DNA of 64,000 nt, from contig JAINUG010000073.1 in NCBI GenBank assembly GCA_029706075.1, positions 3,280,001-3,344,000 of the forward strand, read 5' to 3'. Below the pieces are notes generated by a model. That model did no database searches. It saw nothing but the letters and a program-made list of their open reading frames with translations, and was not told where the DNA came from. The DNA is from Aldrovandia affinis. Taxonomy: Eukaryota; Chordata; Actinopteri; Notacanthiformes; Halosauridae. Numbering within the stretch: the first letter of the stretch is position 1; each line of letters opens with the position of its first letter. A program made the translations under genes and the position numbers. Positions 1 to 56,900 of this stretch are shown one piece after another.

Positions 1-2
1 AC

Positions 3-43640
<43,638 letters not shown>

Positions 43641-44110
43641 TGTGGGGAGGTTTGCGGTAAATAAATAAATAAATAAGTGAACTCCAGGGGCGGATGGTAC
43701 AGTGCTCGCGTCCTGGACATTACAGTTCCGCCATGATGACTAACCGAAGTGGGGGGGGCAGGGGAGGGGTGGGGGCAAAGGCTGCTGCTGCGGGATCGAG
43801 CCCTGAGAAACTATTTGGCGGTGTGCGCTGAAAGTGTCCGGAGCACGGAGTCGGTCTCCTTCCCAAACAGCTCCTCATTGCTGTGGGTAACTCGGTGATA
43901 CAGGAAACGGCACACACAAAAACAGGGAAGAAGCACAGTTCATGCACACACCCACCCACATATTTAACTCCGTGATTTCTGTGCGCTGTTAACGCAAAGT
44001 CCCATTTTGAGCGGCGGGCATGTCTGCAGATGGGACTGCAGATGGGACTGTACCTCGCTCACTGTTCAGACCAGTGCGCCCGGCTCGGCTCCACGGCTCG
44101 GGTGTGTGAA
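43641..44110 (-). promoter_or_regulatory. Probable dock5 5' UTR and promoter region
   Basis: Sequence directly upstream of the dock5 ATG. It is locally GC- and CpG-rich at 43735-43870 and 44000-44110, in contrast to AT-rich flanks, as in vertebrate CpG-rich promoters. No TATA box or transcription start can be fixed from sequence. Confidence 0.4.
43720..43734 (-). other. Tiny upstream ORF (MAEL-stop) in presumed 5' UTR
   Basis: ATGGCGGAACTGTAA lies 80 bases upstream of the dock5 ATG, with G at +4. If the transcript includes it, it could reduce translation of the main frame. No evidence of use. Confidence 0.25.
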
Positions 44111-44744
44111 CAGCGTGACTGTAAACCGACACACACACGCAGTGGTGCTGTATGAAGTACAGCCAGCTCGCTAACATATCAGGCATGTCCAGGAGTCTAA
44201 TAGAGTTATTGACTATTTAATCGATGTAGTGATTGATGTGACTGCATCGACTAAACCTTGAAGTTGTAGCATTGTTAGTGGGTGGAGACGTGTAGTCAGC
44301 CTTCGTCGCTTGGTGAAGCAGTTAAAACTTTGTGTTCACTTTTTTATAAAGTATTGCAGCGTGTTTTACCACTCGGCAGAGGGCCTCCAAGGTGACTTTC
44401 TTGTTACAGCACTGTAGCTCATTCTATTGACAAAATAAACCAAAAAGCAGAGACTGTATTGACCTGATATGGGTGTGAAAGTAGTCTCAAAACCCATGAG
44501 AATCGCATATAATGTACTATTCGAAAGCTGGAACATAACAATTCATAAATGCATGCGGAGAAGATGCTACCGTTTGTAATATAGGCTATGCTCAAATTCC
44601 GTATTAATTTCTACAATATTTTGGACTTAAATCTATATCTCTTAACCGAATAGTAGGCCTACATGTCAGTTATTTATTTTCAATAATGTACCAATGAGGC
44701 GTAAAAGTCCTTAACTGCTAAATACACGCGCATGCGCACCGCCT

Positions 44745-44840
44745 ATCACATATTGGTGGCAGTGCTTTTATTTGTGGGCAGGGCTGGACTTGAGGCCCTG
44801 TTGCTCACATATTGGTGGCAGTGCTTTTATTTGTGGGTGT
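44745..44840 (+). repeat. Two-copy direct repeat upstream of dock5
   Basis: CACATATTGGTGGCAGTGCT plus TTTATTTGTGGG occurs at about 44748 and 44807. Confidence 0.85.
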
Positions 44841-45007
44841 TGTTGTAAAGGCCTCCTCTCCCACGGAACAGCCTGCAGCTGTTAACGTGTGTGGCTGGTC
44901 TGTTTCTCTAATTCGCCTTTTGTTCCTCTGGCGTCGCTAATGTCCTCTCGCGGCCAAATCGCACACCGCAGTCCACCGCGGTGCAGTTCCGTCTGCCTCG
45001 CCTAGTC

Positions 45008-45202
45008 TGCCATTGCGCCCCTCGCGCTGTTCATTCCGCCCCTCGCGCTGTTCATTGCGTCGCGCTGTTCATTCCGCCCCTCGCGCTGTTCATTCCGCCC
45101 CTCGCGCTGTTCATTCCGCCCCTCGCGCTGTTCATTCCGCCCCTCGCGCTGTTCATTGCGCCCCTCGCGCTGTTCATTCCGCCCCTCGCGCTGTTCATTG
45201 CG
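45008..45202 (+). repeat. 21-bp GC-rich minisatellite upstream of dock5
   Basis: About nine units of CCGCCCCTCGCGCTGTTCATT with C/T/G variants. The unit is a multiple of three, so several frames stay open (LALFIPP, AVHSAPR); these ORFs are not genes. Confidence 0.94.
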
Positions 45203-48200
45203 CTGCTGCTCTTCATTAGAGCCCCTGGAGATGCTTGGTCTCAGAGATTTTAGTTTCAGGGGAACTGTGGATGTTACGGCACACATTAGGGGGGGTGAAG
45301 TATCCGAGCATCGCTCTCGGTGGTGGAGCGCTTCCTCTCCTGACTGAGCCGGACCCCCAGGGACGGCTAATCTTGACTCCGGAGCGGAGAGGAGAGGATG
45401 TGGAAATCGCTATATCTGTGTAAAAAGAGCCTACCTCCCGAAACATGATTGATCTGTCCGCAGGGACCATCCTATCTGAGCCCGACTGGGAGGGAGAGGG
45501 TGGTGAGGGAGTATGGGGTTGGAACAAAGTAAACAACACAGATATAATAGATAGGGAAATTATTATGTTGATGTTGAACGTTGTCGATGAAAAATGTGCG
45601 AGAAAATCTGTGGAATCTAACAAGCTGCAGATAAGTAAACACCGTGCTTAGGTCAAAGGTCCGGCAGAATAGAATAGACTGCACTGGAGGAGACCATGTA
45701 TTTTCACGGTGTGTTTTCATCATACTTTTTTTTCATTCTTTATAATAGATCTTTGAAACAACCATTATCCGTCTGGTGTGGGCGGGATGTCCGTTGTTGT
45801 ATACTCTCGTTAGAAGCACTAGTCGTCTGTGTTAAACTGGCAAGGCTCCAGTGAGGAGGTTAGAAGGATTAAAATCACCTTCGACCGTACTTTGTGTTAT
45901 ATTGTTCGTTTAAGACAGTTCTTCATGTACTGTATTTGAGAAGACAATGTTATTTACTGTTTGAGACACAGTGTACAATGGCAAAACATTTTGTGTGCAA
46001 ATTTGAACGTTTGTAAAAGGGTAGGTAGGCTACTTCAGCGGTGGTGTTCAACCATGGTAGTTTTCCTATTGAGGTCAGTGGGTGGATCCCCGCTGTGATG
46101 GGCAAGATCTGGACATTGAGTCAATCAGTGAGTCAGCCGTGTATTCCATCCTGTACCGAGGTAGCCTACTGTGGAGAAGAATGCCTTGCACAGCTGAACG
46201 CTGTATAACGAGTAGATTAAGAGAAAAGTTTTAACTTTTTGTGTTATATGCTATATCACATCACCTTTTATCCATATTAGGACTTATGTGATGCTCAAAT
46301 ATCCTTTTGATTCAAAATGAGCCCCAAAAAAACAAGAACGTTGCAGGGGGAACTTTTTTACACCACTGTACGTAGTCATGTATTTTACACTAGTTAACTT
46401 ACAAGTCCTAGTGTTTTCCGATTGTGTTAAACCTCACACATTGTGAATATATATTTAAAATTGAAGTGGTCCTGGGGAATAATGAGCTCTCTTATCTCTT
46501 CCGAGTTCATTTCTACTCAGCACTACACGACGTGGCTAACAGCGTTTAAAGCTAGAAGTCATTTGTCTTAATTTTCAGATAATGGTTAGTCATTAAAAGC
46601 AATTATAAGTTAACGAGTCACCCGGCCAGCTAAAGCATGACGCAGTGATTCTTTTCAAGGGAAGCCTTCAGGCTGGGAAATGGTGAATCACGCTGCTGCC
46701 CCCATGTGTTTGAAGAAGGTCATTACACGCAGAGGGGGGGAAATAAAATGTCTAGTGTGCAGCATAGTTTTTACTGCTTGCATGTGTGACATGAACACAT
46801 TACTTATTACTGTAAGGCTGTAAAAGGGCGCGACAGTGTGAAATCTCCCTATTATCTGGAACTTCCACTGCATGAAAATAATTACGAATTAATAATACAA
46901 GAAGTTGAATTGCTTCTGACTTCCGTCATGTAAGGCAGCAGAGATGTGTGATCGGTGTGATGGTGTGTGTGTGCCCTGGGTGTTTTGTTTTTGCCTGTTC
47001 GGCGTTGGATCTCTTGCCTTGTTTGGTACTTCACTCTGCCTTTGCTCACCCTGCCCAGTGAACAGGTGTTCCACTGGCCCCTCTCACAAAGAAGGTGCCC
47101 AGAGATGTGAGGCTGAAGTGAATGAGTCAGTCGAACGGACGGCAGGTGCTGCTTATTTCTTCCAGTCAAGCTCTGATTAGCGCAAGCTCTCCCCCCTCCC
47201 CACCCGTTGCTCTAATTTAAATGGGATTGCATCACTCAGGGAACCCAGTTTTATTTTTAAAAAGCTCCTGGAGACACTAGCGTGGCTCATGATGGGATGC
47301 TTTTCTGTCACATCCGGCAACAAGACGGCCTTTATGAGGATTAGAAAATGAAATGTAGGGACGGGAAGATGAGTAACGGCCGCTGCCTGCCAGAGCGGAG
47401 AACAACAATGGCATGCCTCCGTGTGTGGGGGCAGCAGTGGTGTCTCAGAGGGATGAACAGGTGTGTGGCTGTACAAGGATGAAACGGCTGCACAGGTGCA
47501 TGTACTGCCAGCATGGTAGGGGCATAAAGGCCGGTCCCTCTCCCAGGCTTCAAGGCCCATCTCGGGGGAGGGAGAGCCAGGAGAGTGGGGTAGGTGTGGG
47601 AGTCTGCTGTCCCATCTCTGCTGATGGCTCTGCCTGCTTTCTGCCCCATCACTGCTAGGGGGTGCTATATCTCTCCCCCTGAAACTGCTGAAGACCCAGT
47701 AATGAATCATTTAACTTTAATATGCAGTATTAACTTTGATGTATTATACTGTATTTATGATGTGTTATATTCATCAAATGTCCTCCCTAGGCATAACTGA
47801 TCAGTTTTCACAATCTTTGGCTGTGAAATCTTTAATTATATATGGCTCGAATTGCTGTTCTGGTTGAATGTGAGTGGCTTTTGTTACGGTGAAGGGACTC
47901 TGACACAAATCTGTTCTTTACTCCAGCCTGTGACCTTCCTCACAAGCAGAGCAAAAACCTTCCGATTCCCAGCCACGCCTGCTGGGGAGCACAGATATCG
48001 GGGCTCCAAATGCCGAACCTGAGTGATCGAGGGAGCGGCTTTATCTTAAAAACAGTCAATACGAGGACCTCTTCTCTCTCTCCGTCCACTCAAGGGCCTC
48101 CCACCGTCATGCCCTCACCTTCAGACTCAGTCTGCAGTCCTGGCCGCAGCCAGCGGGAGGCAGGCCAGGGTCGGAGGCCCTGAGGCAGGCCAAGGTCGCT

Positions 48201-48242
48201 TGTGGGGTCCGGTGGGTCTCAGGGCCGATGCCAGGGATGGTG
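45203..48242 (+). other. Intergenic between dock5 and mmp21 relic
   Basis: No gene, RNA or element recognised. The mmp21 prodomain and signal peptide would be expected near 47.9-48.2 kb but no convincing similarity remains. Confidence 0.5.
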
Positions 48243-48432
48243 TTTGCCAAGCCGGCCCGTAGGTGGCGCTTGCTCACTGAGGGCTGCAGTACCCGCTCTC
48301 CCGCCCGGCAGCAACAGACGGGTCATGGCTCTGGCTCTCCGTCGCTGGGCAGAGGTGGTTCTTCTGTCCTTCCAGGAGGATGCCAACTCTCCAGGGACCA
48401 AGATCAACACTCACCTGGGATTGGGCGCAGGA
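48243..48432 (+). pseudogene. mmp21: mmp21 relic: start of catalytic domain
   Basis: WRLL...ARQQQ is followed by one extra base before RVMALALRRWAEVVLLSFQED. In MMPs this is the first strand and helix of the catalytic domain. Confidence 0.75.
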
Positions 48433-48980
48433 ACTGTACAACTTCATTCCCCCCTGACAACTAGTGTACTGTATAATCAAAATGTAGACAATTATTATAC
48501 AGTGTGATATGTGGCAAGTACTGTTTTCAGGAGATTTGTTTCATCATATTTCCTTTCGTACATAAGTCAGGTTATAAACGTGCTTTGTGCACGGTTGTCT
48601 TAGATCTCAGAAAGATGAGCACAAATCAAGCTTTCACTCCAAATTAAAATGGAGACCCAACGTCGCATTTAGTCAACTGATGAAAAGGCTGCACTTCAAA
48701 CGCATAGAGTGTAACATAAAGCAATTCAGTGCACATCATTATTAATAAACAAAGCAAATTTATTTCTGTATTTTTAATTACATTTGGAGATAATTCTATA
48801 AACATTTTGATATGGGCCAACATGTGTTATGAACAGTGTATCTCAGTATATATGTTTTTATTCCTTCCACATTTAATATATTCATAGTCCATGTAATTAG
48901 CATGCTGCTGGCGATCTTCAGTCACTGATGTAGATGGACAGCAGTGACCTCTGTCTCTGTGTCTGTGTGTCTGTCACTCA

Positions 48981-49105
48981 GCAGGACGTCACCTGGGCTG
49001 CCCCCGGTCGTCTGATTGGCCAGGTGGGGAGCTGGAGAGATGCGTCTGGATGATGACGAGCCCTTCTGCATCCCACCATCTGAGTATGGGGTCAATTTAC
49101 TGCAG

Positions 49106-49107
<2 letters not shown>
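48981..49107 (+). pseudogene. mmp21: mmp21 relic: mid catalytic domain
   Basis: After CACTCAG the DNA reads RHLGCPR, exactly as in MMP21. About 45 bases later in another frame it reads MRLDDDEPFCIPPSEYG, the calcium/zinc-site strand. A frameshift lies between them. Confidence 0.8.
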
Positions 49108-49136
<29 letters not shown>

Positions 49137-49212
49137 TCCCTAACCATTACACCACACTGCTCACAACATACAAACACACACATTCACAACATACAAACAC
49201 TTTCCTGACTGT

Positions 49213-49300
49213 CTTGAGCCCTCTTTACCCCACCAGAGGGGGCGCCCTGGAGTTAGACTGGCCAGACATGTGGGGTGTCCAGGAGCATTATAGGAGAGAG
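49213..49300 (+). pseudogene. mmp21: mmp21 relic: end of catalytic domain
   Basis: LSPLYPTRGGALELDWPDMW GVQEHY corresponds to the ...ELDWSD...IQ.LY end of the MMP21 catalytic domain. The preceding CA repeat (49111-49133) and AT-rich stretch occupy the place of the zinc helix. Confidence 0.75.
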
Positions 49301-49612
49301 GTCACCCCTAGTCCTGTACGATCCTGGCACAGAAGGTAGACTGGAGCGTGTTTAGGCTGCTCTCCTACTGCCCATTGGCCATGGCTTTACTAGTATTTTC
49401 CTTTCCTCAGATGAGATGCTGATGTAGAAAAATTAATTAAAATTACATTGAATTCTTATAGCCAATGCATAACAGAAACCTGAAGGATGTCACATGCGTA
49501 AGAGATGGAGAGGTAGTGTAACATGAAATAAGTTCCTGAGATATTGTGTAAAAGTGGATGTTCACATGAACAAGGGAGTAAATACTGGCTTCAGTTTCAC
49601 ACCTCTCTTTCA

Positions 49613-49865
49613 GGGTGGTTTGTGAGGGAGGGCTGGGTGAGGAAGGAGCCGCAGTGACCAGCAGGGGGAGCCAGAGATCCGGTCCAGTACTTCCACCATG
49701 CGCGGAGGTCAATACTGGCTGTGCGAAAATCGCCGGGGACAACCTCGACGGGGGTGTCCTCAGAACCCTGAGCAGGGCGGGGGGGGGCTACCTTCACACC
49801 TGGACACCTGACACAGACAGGGCCTACTTCTTTAGAGGTGACAAAACATACATGATAACAAATAA
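49613..49865 (+). pseudogene. mmp21: mmp21 relic: hemopexin repeats 1-2
   Basis: Three frames carry successive family motifs: VCEGGLGEE (49618), QYWLCENRR (49710) with GLPSHLD, and DTDRAYFFRGDKTY (49810). At least two frameshifts. Confidence 0.8.
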
Positions 49866-50170
49866 CAAAAATGTGCATGTGTAATACAGTATGAGTGGTA
49901 ACAAAGGAACTCTGTATTGATCAGGATTTGTTCGGAGAACAAAGCCATTAATAATGTGTAATTGGACCTCCAGCCAATCTGCGTGTCCATGTCCTCAAAA
50001 ACCTCTTCTGCCTCCACCGAGTGTTTCTGAGTGTTGAACGCTGCCCTTTCCACACACGAAGATTATCTCCCACTCTTATATAACTGTACACCGGTTACAT
50101 CATTATGTCCATTAGTCTATTAGTCATATCTGTGGAAAAAATATGAAAAAAAAGACCTCTCTCTTTTTGC

Positions 50171-50345
50171 AGACAGCCAATACTGATAATACGATAACGA
50201 GGCCGGCCAGACCTTTACCCAGAATTCCCAGGGTCTGCGGTACCCATAATGCATCTCTGACAGCTTTTCGGGTGTCTCCAGACGCCTGGACGTTCTTCCG
50301 ACACCTTCGCCCCGCCTACTTTTTCAAGGGTCACCAGGTCACCTA
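50171..50345 (+). pseudogene. mmp21: mmp21 relic: hemopexin repeat with in-frame stops
   Basis: Spacing to MMP21 is exact for about 40 codons (QY..YD, 17 codons to RYP, then 15 codons to LD). The W and R codons after QY are TGA TAA and the K after YP is TAA. AYFFKGHQ follows in another frame. Confidence 0.88.
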
Positions 50346-50717
50346 GAATTGTGACAGGGTTTTTTTTTAAAGACTCTAATGCCCTTTGCTGTTACAGTTT
50401 TGTGTATTGTAACACCAATGATATGCACACCACCCCCCACCAAAGCTAGGTGCCAGGTGACAAAACCCTGTCTTCAGAAAGAAGCTTCAATGTGGCCATT
50501 AAACAAATCGAGTGAAATCAGGGTCTTGTATATGTGTGCAGCTCATGTTGTCGGCTGAAAGAACTGAAGGAATGGCTGACGCTGGGACTGACACCTGAGT
50601 GCTAATCAGGGTGCCGGTGCTGAGCTGTGAATTTCCCCAGCGTGTTCAGATCAGTGTTCTGCTGCTTTCATCCCAGAACTTAATGACCCCTATCACCCTC
50701 TGGGACTGCTGCGGGCG

Positions 50718-50838
<121 letters not shown>

Positions 50839-51311
50839 CGGGGTGGCATTTAACGGGTTAACAAACCGCGCCGTGATCCCTGCACGCTACCCGAGTCTCG
50901 CACCATTGCCTCGTTACGGAGAGTTTCCTGCGATGTCGCACGGTTTCCTGCAGCCCAGAGAACAGAGAAGGAGAGGGCGATCATGCTCTCTGCAGTGTGG
51001 GGGGGGGGGGGGGTGAGAATTGAGTCTGGGTGTGCTGAGCGCTCAGTCTGCCATGCCACAAGCTCAGAGCATTTATATCGTTACTAATTCAACGCTGAAG
51101 GTTTTTCCATTTCCACAACCACAGAGAAGGCTGTGTCAGCTAATACAGTCGTTAATATATCTGGTAATATGCTGTTAGCCTGCCCGTGAACGGTTTCATT
51201 TGATTTCGGACTCTGTGATTAAAGTCTTATATTATTCAGGGGCTGTGTGCTACAGAGAGGTAATGTGCTTTTAGTAATGCTGCAAGATGAATATTGGGGC
51301 AGCCTCTTCCA

Positions 51312-51445
51312 TAAGACTTTGCCTTTTGTGGTGTTGCTGTTTTGGGTGTGGGGATACAATGCGTCAAGTCGACAGGTGCAGAAAGGATTCCCCAAGAGTT
51401 TACAGGATGTTTTTCCAGCCCTGGTTCCAAATGATCACACAGTAT
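51312..51445 (+). pseudogene. mmp21: mmp21 relic: hemopexin repeat 3-4 border
   Basis: Open block VVLLFWVWGYN...GFPKSLQDVFPALVPND corresponds to the family's YPKRI.EVFPA..P.N. It ends in TAG right after HTV. Confidence 0.8.
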
Positions 51446-51856
51446 AGGGAACACTTATAATCTGCTTTAACGTGTGTTGCTTCTCCTCTCCACTTTTATA
51501 TCAATATAATAATATCTGACTATCATTTGTATTATAATTTTTTATTTCTGACTACACATTTTAGTCCATAAATAATGCAGGTGGTGGTAATGTTCCATAA
51601 GATTACATAAGGTGCATCTGTTACATTTATTTAAACTTGTTAAATATGTCCGCAATAATGTTTATAGACTAATAGATCTTATATTCAATTCATATGTACA
51701 ATTTGGCACAATTGCAGGTGTTTCTTTCTCTTTTAAAAAAAATGAAAACAGGTGTTTCTTTCATTTATGTTTTTTAAATGAAAACAGGTTCCATGTCGTA
51801 TACTGGAGCTTTGTGTTACATTCAATGGGGAATGAAGTGATCCTTTTACTTTCCAG

Positions 51857-52030
51857 GAAATCTGGATGCTGTTCACAACCCTACTCCCAGCGTGGCTGTT
51901 ATTCCTGATCACAGGGCTGCACTACTGGAAGTTGTCGATAGGGGGCAGTGGAGGAGAACAGCCTCGTCGCCTCGACGCCCTGCTGCCACACAGGAGAGGG
52001 GCCGAACAGTGGAGGGAGGGGCTTGTGTAA
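51857..52030 (+). pseudogene. mmp21: mmp21 relic: last hemopexin repeat and C-terminus
   Basis: After TTTCCAG: NLDAVH, then a frameshift, then GLHYWKLS and a basic tail to TAA at 52028. Matches NID...YWKV near the MMP21 C-terminus. Confidence 0.7.
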
Positions 52031-52869
52031 CGTTCGTCCCAGAACTGCACGTGACAGATTAAGAAATTAAAAAATTAAAAGCAATTTTGTGAAACCTCTT
52101 TTCCTAAAAGGGTGCCAAACAGTATTTTAACATTGTATTTGCGTACTTTGTTTATTAAAACGTTGTGCTTGTAAGTAAATTGCATTTATTTTCCTCGGCT
52201 CCAAACAGGCACTCGTTGCTCTGATTGGTCTGTGTGTACTTCAGCGCAGGGCTGCTCTCCCTCCGCCGAACCGAAGTGCCCTGAAGAGCCGCATTACGGC
52301 CTGTCCACGGGCGGCGCTTTTAAAGCGCGTTTATTGAATGATGGTTGAAATGCCGGGAATGAAGTATTGAATGTACTGCCGCTGTTTTTTCGCCGCTGGA
52401 AGTGAAATTGTTCAAAGAGTGGATTTGGTACGCTGTTGAACACTGCCTCTGGCATTGTTATTTCTGATACTCTTGTGAAATGATCTTCATACATTTGCGA
52501 TTTGCTGTAGTAAATTTAGAGTTCTTGGATCTGCTGAATTAATGCCACGCCAAGAGATTAGATGGTTTATGGAAGCGGATGCTGTTCAAGACCTGCTTTG
52601 ACATAGTGCCAGATGCGCAAAAATCTTAGATCATAGGTGCACTCTGGCAAATCAATTGCAGTAATTGTTTAATTACCTACCTGAGAGAAAAGAAAACCAG
52701 AACCGAATTTAGATTCGTGGACAGATTTTAGTAACCCCGGTTTAGATGGACGATGGACTGTTCCATAACAACCGTTTGGGTGTTTTATGTACGAAGCATT
52801 AGTTGTCTGAGAACTGATCCTACAGACAAAAAGTCGTTAAGTTAATATAAAATATTAATCCTTTGTAAA

Positions 52870-53195
52870 ATGGACCTCCCGCAATCGGTCAGGACTGCGG
52901 AATCACTTCCAATCTTCCGCAAGAGACTCAAAACCCACCTCTTCAGACTCCACTACCACTGAACACTGTCCATCTAGTCAATCTGTCGTCACCACTGTTT
53001 ACTTGTTCTACACTATTTAAAAAAATAAAATAAAAAAACACTATCCTTTTCTTTCCCAGTGTTACAGGTATGGTACGCAGACGCCTGCAATGATGTCTAT
53101 TGCTGTTTACTGCACTAATCTCGTGCGCTAACTATGATTGTTCTTACCATGTATTAATGCACATCTTGTAAGTCGCTCTGGATACGTGAAATTAG
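52870..53195 (+). mobile_element. LINE 3' fragment (L2-like), copy 2
   Basis: Same coding end (AESLPIFRKRLKTHLFRLH YH-stop) and 3' UTR as the copy at 3866. It closes with TTGTAAGTCGCTCTGGATA, the tail also found on the tRNA-SINEs here. Confidence 0.75.
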
Positions 53196-55067
53196 ACATG
53201 AAAAGTGTTTAATTAGTCTTTAGTCCTGACCTAGAGCAAAATCCTGCACGATCCTCACACTGATCCTATGCTTCAATTGTAAGGCGCATCTTGTCATTGT
53301 TTTGTCCGAATCTATCACAGACACTGTGGTTTGAGGAGCCAAACTAGTCTCATAAGTGGTACGCATGTGTGGCCCGAATACTCCCCAATGGGACATCAGT
53401 ACTCGAAAGCATACTCGCAAAAACCAGCAGAAGAAATACACAGGTATATGAAAAATAACTAATACTATATGTACTGGGTCAATTGTGCTATTTGGGCACT
53501 AGGTGGCAGTGCACCAGTACAGATCACCCATATGCTTAATGAACCAAGAGCCAGGTGCTGAGTTACAATTCTGTTCATCCTGTTAATGAAGAAATAACTT
53601 GTAGCTGTTTGGGAGACAAGGCCGTCTTTTCTCGTGAAGAACAAACAGCATTATTACTATTAATTCCTGTACTGGAATCACTCCACTGCAGTGAAATACA
53701 CGAATACACTGGATGGCATAAGTAGCCTACTGTTCCCTCTTAAAAAGTTTGGTATATTGATCCTTTTCGTAAGATTTATGTGCGTACTGCCGCAATATAA
53801 ATGGAGATTCTAATTGCTAAAGCAGGCTGCGCTTCGTATTTGTTCTGTCACGTGGGCCGTACAGGTGTTTGAGTGTTCCAGAGTGAACGCAGGCCGCTGT
53901 AACGCACCGCGGTTATAATTCTAGAGAGCAGCATTGTGTGCGATGACCGTTAGGCTGCGTCGATATTACAATTCGTCCTGTTGGGACGTGCCTGGGCTTT
54001 CGGGGCGAATGCATTTGGCAGCAGCGGCGGGTACCTTTCAAAGTTATTCACTGACGCCAAGGGTTCAATATGGTCGCATTAAATCTTGCCAAGGCGGGGG
54101 AATGCAAACTCTTTCTGTCTGAAACGCTGATTAGGGGAATGCTGCAGTCCTGGGGCGAGACATACATTATGCTGCCTTTTGTCTCACTTTTAAAAAGGTT
54201 CATTGGCGAGAGTTTTACTTTCGTCGGCAGGTTGGAGACCGTTACTGGCCGGGTTTTAAAGGTGGGCGGGGGGTTATTTACAAGTAAGGTGACACTGTTC
54301 AAAAAATTGTGAATTTCTGCGTTATCTTGTCTCCTCTGAATCCCCCAAGGCACCGTTTTTGCGATACATAATGCATTATCTTCTTAAGTGCATTCCCTGC
54401 AGTGCGCTGAAAGTTGCTAATATTAATTTTCGACAGCATACTTGCCATAACACAGACATTGCAAATCACTATGCAGGGTCATTTATATCAGCAGTGTGAC
54501 CTCCAATTAATATGAATACACACCGAGCACCACGGTAATGCACTCCAGCTTTGACCTTATTCAGTTCTCCTTTGAAGGTCTTTGAAACCTTCTCACAGCT
54601 GTATAACCCCCCATACCTACAGCTATATCTGCTCAACACACACTCACTTTATTTTCTCATATTTCGTAAAGCACATATAATCCTGGCTGCAGTGTTAGTA
54701 TCGAGCAGGATGCCCATAGGCTGTTTGATGGATTGTGCTGTTTGTCTCTATCTAGCATTTTGTCATTCCCTGCTTTGGCTCCCGATACATCCTCCACCCT
54801 CGCTGAATTCGTCCTACTCGGCGATGCAAAAAGTTTTGTCTCCTGTGGTCCCTAGTCATCTTGGTGTGCGACAGATTGGTCATGAAAGCTGTTGGGCTGG
54901 TGGGGGGGTAGTATAGGGGTTGCAGAATCCCTTCTGTATCATACAAGACAATGATCAATGTTTGTCAGCCACACTTTAGCTGCCACACTGTAGCTGCCAG
55001 TGGAGGGAGGGTCATCTTAGGTCTGCACTTTTACTGCCATTAATGTGCACTAGTTGGTCTGTGGGTG

Positions 55068-55069
<2 letters not shown>
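53196..55069. other. Intergenic, no gene recognised
   Basis: Open frames up to about 120 codons on either strand show no known motif, splice context or codon pattern. Confidence 0.45.
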
Positions 55070-55888
<819 letters not shown>

Positions 55889-56732
55889 CTCGTCGGGTAG
55901 GTGGCTGGGTGCAGTGCAGTATTGAGCTGACAGACGTCACTGATGAGCACACATCTCCTCACGCCACCATTCCACCCTCCTCCTCCTCCTCAATGCAGAC
56001 AGAGAGAGAGAAGGAGAGGGAGAGGGAGAGGGAGGGAGAGAGAGAGGGGAATGGAGGCAAGCCAAGTGCAGGGGAGATCTGGAGTGGAGAGAGGGAGAGA
56101 CCAGAGCAGCGCTGCAGAACTTGGGCGTTGGCTCTGCGCTCTGGCAAACGGAAGAAAGAGAAGAACAGAGAGAAAGGAAGGGTTCGTGTCAGGATAGGCA
56201 CAGGGTGAGAGCTCATCTATGCAAACAGATTTCATTTAACCAGAAAAATGACCAACAACAACCTGTAACTAAAATAAACTTTCTGAATCAGTTTCATATA
56301 TTTTTCTGTGTTCAATGCATCATGCGTTTGATAATTATGTGTTTGAGCAGATAACAAACTTTAACTTGTTATCCAGACATCAAGCAACAAATATCTCTTT
56401 AATATGAATGAATCTTAACTTCATCTAGTCAATATCATCTCAACAACCCTGCTGAGAGGACCTGCAATCTATCCTCAATTGAGTTTTGTCCTTAACTTTG
56501 AGTAACAAAGCCATTCATAGGTATAAAATACTGTATTTCATTGTTACACATCATTTTTTCTCATTTCAAACTCATGATAATGTGTATGAGTTGAAGGGGA
56601 AAAAAACACTTAAATATTAAATACATTCCTCAAAATGAAGGACAAAGTGGCAGAATAGATGCTTTGAATGATCCTCGTCTGTTGAATCTCTCATAGATAC
56701 CAGAAAGAGAGGTTAGTTTGGGGGAACTACAA

Positions 56733-56900
56733 GTAACTGCCAAAATAAAGGAAACATTTGAGTAAATTAAGGGTTCTGGTGGTGCTGTTATGGTGTGGGG
56801 TGCATTTTCCTGCCATGGTTCCTAAACGTGGACGTAAACCATGCCAAGAAAACGCAGAAGGCACAAGCCTGTGTCTGTCCACTCGCACCACAGCCTATTA
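56733..56900 (+). mobile_element. Tc1-like fragment, same family
   Basis: TAACTGCCAAAATAAAGGAA terminal sequence followed by SGGAVMVWGAFSCHG, the conserved transposase VWG block. Internally deleted. Confidence 0.7.

Noticed and set aside
54070..54312. 80-residue plus-strand ORF as a gene
   Set aside because: Looks less repetitive than others, but no motif, no splice partners and no recognisable homology; chance open frame.
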